From NCBI GenBank assembly GCA_903632075.3, contig CAHIKZ030001778.1:1-64000 (forward strand): a stretch of 64,000 nt of DNA, written 5' to 3'. Of this stretch, positions 57,185 through 64,000 are shown in pieces. Under the pieces are notes generated by a model. That model had not been told where the DNA came from and made no database searches. It saw only the letters and a program-made list of their open reading frames with translations. Position 1 is the stretch's first letter, and the number at the start of each line of letters is the position of its first letter. This DNA comes from Acanthosepion pharaonis. Lineage: Eukaryota > Mollusca > Cephalopoda > Sepiida > Sepiidae. Made by a program: the position numbers and the translations under genes.

Positions 57185-57745
57185 CATTTTTTAAAATCAT
57201 TTCACCCCAAGCAAGGCGACAGTGCCACTAAAATTCAGGGGGTTACAGGGAGTGAAAGTGAATGCGAGTGAGAAGATTTAAATTGGGGAGAATTGAGGAA
57301 TGGAAAAAAAAAGGAACAGGGTTCAAGAATACAGCAGATGGCGATTGACGTTGCATTTAAATGTTTAAAAATTGTAGTTATCAGGAAAGAAAGAACACGA
57401 TAAAAAAAACCTGTTATGGTAGTAGTGACGTTTGCATCTAGTTAGTTTAACAGTAAGACTTGTGAGACCTATTTGCCAATCCAGTAGCACACTTAAATTC
57501 ATGTGGTCGGGGAACCAGGAAAAAATGCTCATCCGAGCAGTTGCCCTGAAAATATTCATAGAACAGACGTCATGTCACGTCGGTGAGAAAGTGACTGGAA
57601 ACGAGCTGCCTGGTCAGGATCGATTGTATTGCAGACCCTTCTCTGGATTTTCTCAAGAATCTCGATATTCACAATAGGAGCACCTGACCAGATATGACAA
57701 CAGTATTCAATACACGAACGAATGGTAGATTTTTAAATGTTCAAG
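57185..57745 (-). pseudogene. CR1/Jockey-like LINE 3' end
   Basis: It starts at the antisense 3' terminus (atttcaccccaagcaaggcg, then cagggggttacagg). The 3' UTR and then remnants of the HEFKCTTR, FYKYFHG and IRPCIEYCCHIW-type blocks follow up to 57745 (antisense gatatgacaacagtattcaa). Many stops. Confidence 0.7.
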
Positions 57746-57759
57746 ATGGATTCTGATGA

Positions 57760-58420
57760 GAAAATATTTTGGGCACGACACAGAGAAACAACCTAACTGG
57801 TAGCAAACGTAGCAATTGACTCGACATAATCGCCCAACTTCATGTCAAAACGTGAGGCCAAGAAGGCGTAGAGTGTTGCTGTTTTGGGGTTCAGCATTAC
57901 CCATCTTGATGGTAGGCAGAAATGGTTCTCTCCGGTGATTAAATGAAAGCAGTTTTGGAGGCGTTTAAATTTACAAGCCATGTCAGTCCTGAATGACTTC
58001 AAATACAACCCTTGAAAGTACATTATCGAATGTTAAAAGATATTCGTAAATATTAAGCAACCTGTTTTTTTTTGTTTTTTTGTTTTGGCTAAGTGGAACA
58101 TTTTTTTGCTCGCCTCTATGGAGATCGCCATATTTTGAGAAAACTGGGAGTCGAAGAAAAGTAAAGAAATATTCATTAGTTAAAAAAAAAAAGAAAAAGT
58201 TAATCGAAAACAAGATGTTTTAAAAAGTCTGTCAATGTAGGAAAAGTATGATAAATACCCACTTGGACATTTTTATTTAATTTGTCAATTGTCTGTTATT
58301 GTATCAGTACATGGACAAAATGACATCCATTTATTTGTATACATTAAAAAAACTAATTAATAAATCAATGTTAAACAAAATTTATATTGCTAAATACACC
58401 TATGTCGCTAGACATTTGAT
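57760..58420. other. Possible upstream LINE remnant, otherwise unrecognised
   Basis: 57800-58020 antisense contains a short frame (VMLNPKTATLYAFLASRFDM) that could be the region upstream of the LINE end at 57745, because orientation and order agree. 58020-58420 is AT-rich without features. Confidence 0.35.
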
Positions 58421-58429
58421 CTGTTTGTT

Positions 58430-58805
58430 TTGTTTTGCTTTACGGCATATCATCACCTTAATGGGTTATTTAATGCCGAGAAGATATTTATTGCTGGTAA
58501 TAATATTTTTCAAAAATGTATTGCTACTAATATTGTTTTCAAAAATTTATTGCTGGTAAATTTTTTTAACAAAAATGTATTGATGGTACTAAAACATATT
58601 TTTACACTTTCATAGTTCTTTGACCCCAAAACTATTTGCCCATAGCTGGGACCCTAATAGGTGCTACCACCTCAGGTCAGGGTGGACCTGGGAATACCAG
58701 CAACACTGTGGTTCCACGCCCCTCAAACCTTCCTGATCAGAGGCTTTGCTGTTAGATGTAGTTTATCTTCTTACCCAGGATGCGGATGTAGTTTATCGTC
58801 ATACC
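58430..58805 (-). repeat. Interspersed repeat with GC-rich head, copy 2
   Basis: Reverse-oriented relative of 11011-11365: tttacggcatatcatcacct, aatgggttatttaatgcc, actatttgcccatagctggg and ctgatcagaggctttgct. It has an internal ~30-bp tandem (ttgctggtaataatattttt, caaaaatgtattgctact). Confidence 0.6.
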
Positions 58806-58881
58806 CATGACGCGTAAGACTTTTGAGAAACCCTGCATATTTTTCTAATCACACTTTTCCAAATTTCTTTCGTTTCCCTCA

Positions 58882-59014
<133 letters not shown>

Positions 59015-59060
59015 TGAAAAATTTATAATTTTCATTTGCTCTATGATGAAATAATGAAAT

Positions 59061-59430
59061 ACCAGTTCCAGTAAGATCACCGAAGTTAAGCAACGTCGAG
59101 CCTGGCCAGTATCTAGATGGGTGCCCGCTTAAGAATACCGGATGCTGTAAGCTTCTTCGATGTGCAGTTGGTGTGATGGATAATGACTCGGAATTGTTAA
59201 TTCTAGTTGGGTTCGTTATATTCACTTACTCTCAAATACCTTTGGGAAAGGTATAAATCCACCTCTCCCCCAGCTATGGGTTAATTAGTAAGACTTGTAT
59301 CACTAAACTATTATGCCACCCCCCTCCCCCCAAAAAAGAGTCTTACAATCTAAAAATATTTTCTGGTTTTAAATAACCTACAAAGGGTTGATAAACCGTA
59401 AAAAAATTAACCAATCAATCAATCATCTGC
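59061..59430 (+). repeat. Composite 5S rRNA/tRNA-headed SINE
   Basis: 5S-like agatcaccgaagttaagcaa, ctagatgggtgcccgcttaa, aataccggatgctgtaagct, then tRNA-like gtgtgatggataatgactcg. Body cctttgggaaaggtataaat, tail gttgataaaccgtaaaaaa and caatcaatcaatc. Confidence 0.8.
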
Positions 59431-59914
59431 TCTATCTAATTTGTCACCTTTTTTCTTAAGTATTTCAATCATTGTCGCTTTTATTTAATCACGCCCATCT
59501 AATTACACCCACGAATTTTCTCACTTATATGTGTGTACTTTTTTTTAAAACTCTTTTCTTTTACTAAACCTATCGACGAGAGGTTGCTAAAAGTTCTCCG
59601 TCCGAGTTATTTCCTAAGTTCTAATATTTGGCAATTGAAATAGTGATTCTGGGAAGTGGGTCGGCGCTAGATCTTTCAGCAATCCCTCGTAATAACTCAG
59701 ATCTCATTTTTCATCACACGGCCACAGGAACACATCTTATGGTCGCCACGAAGCACCAATTTCGTTCCAAAATGTCTTTTTAAGCATGGTACCACGCCTC
59801 AGTGATATAACGTTCTAAAAAAAAAAAAAGTTGGATTTTTTTTCATCCCACCAATTACGAATTGCATTATTACCCGATATTTTACTTAATTCTTATTTTT
59901 AATTTTAATTACAG

Positions 59915-60109
59915 TGATAACATGCAGTAAATGCATCACGTTGAATTACGGCAAATCGAACTGCAATTCATCCCGTACCTATAATTACAACAGCACAGTG
60001 GAATATTGGTGTGATTCCGGTTTTATTTCTTACGGCAATAACAGTCTAAGATGCGGAGATAATGGTTCCTGGGTTATTGATAATGACACTTTCAGAATGA
60101 CATGTAACG
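59915..60109 (+). CDS. CCP/sushi domain exon 2 of the secreted CCP/WSC protein
   Basis: The acceptor is tttttaattttaattacag and the donor acg|gtgcgt. The exon is 195 bases, phase 1-1. The module has cysteines in ITCSKC, KSNCNSS, EYWCDSGF, LRCGDNGSW and RMTC. That is six rather than four, which suggests an extra disulphide at the N-terminal side. The tryptophan before the last cysteine is present (GDNGSW). Several N-x-S/T sequons (NSS, NST, NGS, NDT) suggest heavy N-glycosylation. Joined to the exon at 29378-29557 the junction codon is ATG (PTCMMITC). Joined to the exon at 62645 it is GCA. The donor gtgcgt is less canonical than the others in this gene. Confidence 0.85.
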
Positions 60110-60169
60110 GTGCGTATAATTAAATAATTTCTATCTTAATGATGAGGAATGACATCCTGAAGACTTATA

Positions 60170-60405
60170 CCGAAGCATATTTGATATTTTACACATGGAA
60201 CTTGGAACTAGAACAGTCTACCCTAGCGAGCGAAATAAACGGTTCAGTTCGACATTCCAACCACCTGAAGAAGGCCGGAGCGTACAACGGCCGAAATGTT
60301 GTGATAAATATGGCAATAAAGATGAGAATGATAGTCCGAATAATGTAAATAGTGTACATAATACCTCATCTCAGAAATATAGACAGATACAAAATTTGAG
60401 ATGTT
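60170..60405 (+). repeat. SINE fragment carrying a hammerhead-like hairpin
   Basis: Body acatggaacttggaactaga, gcgaaataaacggttcagtt. The hairpin is cacctgaagaaggccg (60266-60281), loop, then cggccgaaatgttgtg. The distal part atagtccgaataatgtaaat and aatacctcatctcagaaata matches the tandem unit at 32555-32775. It begins about 60 bases after an exon of the CCP/WSC gene. Confidence 0.6.
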
Positions 60406-60654
60406 TTTTTTCAAGTATCATTGATCAAATTTGAATTCAAGTGTTCTTTTTCGTTCTTACTATTTGAATTATGTTGAACGTTTGTACTCTTCTTGATTTG
60501 GTAAAATGACAGATAACTTACAGACCAGATTTTTGTCCGAGTCATGTCACAAAAATCTGAATGACACCGATGGAGTTTTATTATCAAAAAGACGTTGTGA
60601 TTGAAATTTCAATTCCGTAGCATTGTACACACTGCGACATTGATATTTTCAATG

Positions 60655-60962
60655 AATACGGGTGTGCAGTGGTGTAATGGATAGCGGCTAGGAATGCGAA
60701 ATCGGAAAGTCGAGTTTGAATTCCTGTCGCGTTAGTGACATTCACTTACGCGTAAATATCCTTGGCAAATATATGAATCCCTCTCTTCTTCCAGCTATAG
60801 GTTAAATAATTGAACTTGTATCTGAAAAAATCATTGTTATTAACAAATAAGTGTTAAGACAATAATAACTAAAATTAATTTTTCTTACAATACAAAATAT
60901 CTTTGAGCTTTAAATAACCCACAACAGGTTGATAAACCGTAAAAAATCAATCAATCAGTGAA
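60655..60962 (+). repeat. tRNA-headed SINE with GATAAACC-type tail
   Basis: Head ggtgtaatggatagcggcta, B box gagtttgaattcct, body cttggcaaatatatgaatcc, tail aataacccacaacaggttga then taaaccgtaaaaaatcaatc. No 5S part. Confidence 0.75.
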
Positions 60963-60969
60963 AGTCTGG

Positions 60970-61510
60970 ACTGTAAAAATACTACCAAATCCAAAATGGT
61001 ATCAATTACTATCTAAAATAGTAACTAATTGAAATTTTGCACACACTTGTTGAGTTTTAAGTATTTCAAGAGATATCAAAAGAAGTTTCTCGTAAGGTGT
61101 GGCCTGTACTATCAAAAATACTATTATAATGGTTAAAAGTGATTAAGATTCAAGAAAACGTACCTCTCCCCCTTCAAAAGCTACTAGTTTACTACATTTA
61201 AACAGTTTGTACCCCCTTTCAGTGTGGGGGTGTCTTTATGTGGAGTAGGTAATTAAATTCAAATTAGAAACAATTCAATACGTTACCAATTCATTTTTTT
61301 TAAAAAAAGGACAATTCTACACAATTTCTTCCTTAAACTGAAAGTAACCGCTTACCTTTACTTCTTTCTAATTAATAGTGATAGAATGGTAATAGTGATA
61401 GAATGGTAATAGTAATGATATTATCAGCTGTTTCATTACAAGGAAACATCTGGCATTGATTGACCGAGCAGCTGCTTCCGGTTGAAATTGTATAAAATCT
61501 TTCTCTTAAA
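60970..61510. other. Intron sequence, small tandem only
   Basis: An 18-base direct repeat (agtgatagaatggtaat) is at 61376-61412. Otherwise featureless AT-rich sequence. Confidence 0.4.
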
Positions 61511-61519
61511 ACTATTTTG

Positions 61520-62165
61520 CAGGAAAATAGGTTCCTAAAGTCCAGTAGCTGTTATTGCTCTTTCCAGTATTGATGGGGGCTTCTTTCTTAACCTTTTGTT
61601 TGAAGTAGTGTGTAATGTCAACATCTTGATTTGGTTACTGTTTTCTCTTCAAGTTACATTTTAGCATCTTTTGCTGTTGGTAGTCCTCAAGAATGCAATT
61701 TTAACTATTGATCGTGTACCGCTGACAGTTTAGATATTTCTGAACGGATTTGGCGCCATGCATGACATCCATATGAAAATCTCGATGTAAATATGACTCG
61801 AATTTTCAGGTTAATGTTTTGGTTTTGTAGCATTTTGCAATATTGGGCGAAACTACCTTTAACAGCCTATTTTATGTTCAATTTACTCCAATACTAAATT
61901 TGTTATAATTTATCAATACACCGAGGTATTTGATACGTTTGGTATATACTAATTGCCCATACTGTATTTTTATGATGGATTCAGGATATGTGTCATCTCT
62001 GCTTTCATTTCAATTTCAGATCATAGTTTCTATTTTGGAAAGGTTTATCATGAGTCCTATTTCTTGGAACTTAGTAGAGGACGTTGATTTTCTGTTCAAG
62101 ATCAATCTTGTCCCAACTATGAATACCTATGTCATCAACATGGCCCCCTTTATCATTAATATAAT
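61520..62165 (-). pseudogene. LINE reverse transcriptase fragment of a third family
   Basis: Minus strand opens with MVDDIGIHSWDKIDLEQKIN, where VDDI corresponds to RT motif C with both aspartates. Then come LVYTKRIKYLGVLINYNKFS (the K-Y-L-G motif after the palm) and FSYGCHAWRQIRSEISKLSA (the Y-G-x-x-x-W block). Stops are frequent. The sequence differs from the RTE and CR1/Jockey-like copies, so it represents another LINE lineage; I cannot name it. Confidence 0.6.
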
Positions 62166-62174
62166 GACCTCCAG

Positions 62175-62357
62175 AGCGATTGCCATTCAAAGATATAGAA
62201 CCCGGTCTGTCCTGCTATTTACCTTCAGATGGGGAGAGAAGAAGAGGTTTCATACCTTTCCCAAGGTTATTAGCATGTAAATAAATGTAATGAATCTGAC
62301 TGGAATTCGAACTCGGCTCTCCGATTTCTCGATCCGAGCCGCTATCTATTACTCTTA
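62175..62357 (-). repeat. tRNA-headed SINE, tail-truncated
   Basis: Antisense body gatatagaacccggtctgtc, catacctttcccaaggttat, B box antisense gaattcgaactcgg and head gatccgagccgctatctatt. It lies against the LINE fragment. Confidence 0.75.
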
Positions 62358-62644
62358 CTACATTAATATCTATTTTCTTGCAGTGGGGTGGGGTGTATTG
62401 GGTCTTTATCTGAGATAGAGCTTTAAATACAAATTAAAAACAATTAAATTCGTTATCAATTGACTTTCAAAGTAAAATAGAAAAGAAAATTCTTTCTTAA
62501 ATTCAAAGCAATCCCTTATCTTGAATTTTTCGAGTTAATGGTGATAGAAGAAAAAAATACTTTTCAGATTCGAAGAAGGAATTTAATTTGAAATGTCAGT
62601 GACAATTATTTTCTTGTAACAGAATTTTGAAACTTTATTTTCAG

Positions 62645-62890
62645 CAAGTAAAACTTATATCGGATGCTACGACATGGAAAATGTTACATCTACATCTACG
62701 AATATAGACAACTGCAGGCTTGACTGCCAAAGAAATGGTTATCACTACGCTGGTTTCAATAATGCCGGCTGTGCTTGTGGAAACACATTGACAAATCAGG
62801 CATCCAATCAGTGCCAAGAGAGGTGTAACATTAATGGGACTGTTACCTGCGGAGGTACTGGGAACATCAGGACAACGCATTATTCATTCT
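62645..62890 (+). CDS. WSC domain exon of the secreted CCP/WSC protein
   Basis: The acceptor is ttgaaactttattttcag and the donor ttct|gtaagt. The exon is 246 bases, phase 1-1. It encodes a near-complete WSC module: YIGCYDMEN, NCRLDCQRNGYHYAGFNN, AGCACGNTL, SNQCQERC and VTCGGTGNIR. The eight expected cysteines and the CGG motif are present. WSC modules are putative carbohydrate-binding domains of surface or secreted proteins. The leftover base from 60109 (g) plus ca gives Ala, so the CCP-to-WSC junction is in frame (NGASKTYIGC reading across the splice, using the g-ca codon). The exon ends with a phase-1 donor and no stop, so the gene continues beyond 64000. Confidence 0.88.
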
Positions 62891-62899
62891 GTAAGTAAA

Positions 62900-63330
62900 A
62901 AGCAATTAATTAATTGGATAACTATGATTTCTGTTACTGCCTGTTAGAATTATTGAATTATTTAGAAATACCTTCACTAGCTGAGCTCACCACAACTGAA
63001 ACACGCTAAGAAAGACGTAAAATCTTTTTTTGAGAGAATACAGATTTTTGTAATTATCTGTTCATATGAACATTAGTAATTTTAATTTTTAAAGAAGTTA
63101 AAAAAAACCGACACACACTTTTATAGACAATCAGATTTGTATTTTATAAAAATGTTTGTAAAATATAGAATGAGAAAAAAAAATGAAATAAAATAATTAC
63201 CTATTTTACGATGAATATATAATAATTTCCTGCTGGAAAATTTTAGCTACGTGAATCTCGCTGTTCTAGCTACATGAACCCATTTGGAAATTATAACTAC
63301 ATGAACTCCTCTGGAAAATTATAGGTACAT
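62900..63330. other. Intron sequence
   Basis: AT-rich. A short triple repeat near 63240-63345 (gctacatgaacccatttgga, actacatgaactcctctgga, gtacataaacccagctgga) has a period of about 38-40 bases. Confidence 0.5.
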
Positions 63331-63339
63331 AAACCCAGC

Positions 63340-63905
63340 TGGAAAATCATAGCAAGAAACTGAAAGATAGTTCCACTGTCGAGAAATGCGAGGAAAGAAA
63401 TTATTAGAATAGAACTTACGGTTACATCTAGCTAGTTCAACAGTAAAATCGTGAGATCTAGTTGCCAATCTAGTAGTACACTTAAATTCATGTACCAAGG
63501 AGGAAGCGATATTTATTCTGTGAAAATAGAGAAATTCCAAAAGAGGGATGGGGAGAGCTGGTCTTCTGTCTTATAATTAAACTTAGCTTGCCTCAATTAC
63601 TGATCCAAGCACACCACAGTATTCCTTACATCAAACCAACACATTCTTACTTCACCCACCGTCATACCTAATAGTCTCTATGAAGTCTGAACTAGTTCCC
63701 ATATGTACACTTTGTCTGTGGTGGTGGTGGTGGGGGGGAATAAAAATAAGAAGGAGGAAAGCTCAAAAGAACAATTGCTATGAAAATATTTATAGATATG
63801 ACATAGAGCCATGTCACGATGGTGGTAAAGTGACTGAAGTCGAAATACCAGTTTAGGACCGATAATATTACAGGCCCTTCTTTTGATTTTGAATGCTTTC
63901 CCGAT
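63340..63905 (-). pseudogene. CR1/Jockey-like LINE C-terminal region with central gap
   Basis: Minus strand, 63905 downwards: AFKIKRRACNIIGPKLVFRL then QSLYHHRDMALCHIYKYFHS. After an unrelated stretch come VHEFKCTTRLATRSHDFTVE and LARCNRKFYSNNFFPRISRQ then WNYL. Confidence 0.75.
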
Positions 63906-64000
63906 CACTACATTAAGTTGAGGCTCAAGCATTATCTATCCAACATATTCTCATAATTTTCACTTACTTCATCCGCTTACGTCCATACAACAACCTTATT
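63890..64000 (+). pseudogene. CR1/Jockey-like LINE C-terminal tail
   Basis: Reads NAFPDHYIKLRLKHYLSNIF on the plus strand, head-on against the minus-strand copy that ends at 63905. It is cut by the window edge. Confidence 0.5.

Overview
This window looks like intronic and intergenic DNA from an animal genome, most likely a cephalopod mollusc. The sequence shows strong AT bias, about two dozen (TA)n tracts, 1-1 phase extracellular-domain exons separated by long introns, and dozens of decayed retroelements. Assignment to an octopus-like mollusc is inference from the style of the retroelement proteins and SINEs; no species-diagnostic gene is present.

Only one host gene is well supported. On the + strand it starts with a signal-peptide exon (25065-25130), followed by a sushi/CCP exon (29378-29557), a second CCP exon with extra cysteines (59915-60109) and a WSC exon (62645-62890). 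It continues past the right edge. All junctions are phase 1, internal exon lengths are multiples of three, and the exons join in frame across introns of about 4.2, 30.4 and 2.5 kb. The product would be a secreted or surface protein of the CCP/WSC lectin-like kind. A further CCP-coding block at 46948-47140, inside the 30 kb intron, keeps every CCP hallmark but is in the wrong phase and has poor splice sites, so it is probably a dead or differently used exon. A separate minus-strand candidate exon lies at 14943-15185.

The rest is mobile and repetitive DNA. It includes: (1) RTE-type LINE copies, the largest at 7735-9208 and a doubly interrupted one at 19140-21816; (2) CR1/Jockey-like LINE C-termini at many sites on both strands; (3) a Penelope-like endonuclease fragment at 27710; (4) DNA transposon remnants of pogo/Tigger, mariner/Tc1 and Merlin/ISXO2 type; (5) several SINE families, including a composite whose head is a 5S rRNA-like sequence joined to a tRNA-like module; (6) minisatellites at 3850-4665 and 51860-53600; (7) foldback elements bracketed by (TA)n.

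The most striking item is a complete type-I hammerhead ribozyme at 44763-44805. It has the canonical core (CTGATGA, GAAA, GTC), three helices and a helix-I closure, and lies in sense orientation inside the 30 kb intron of the CCP/WSC gene. Several other repeats carry a related hairpin (CTGANGA, stem, GAAAC), which departs from the canonical core by one extra nucleotide before helix II.
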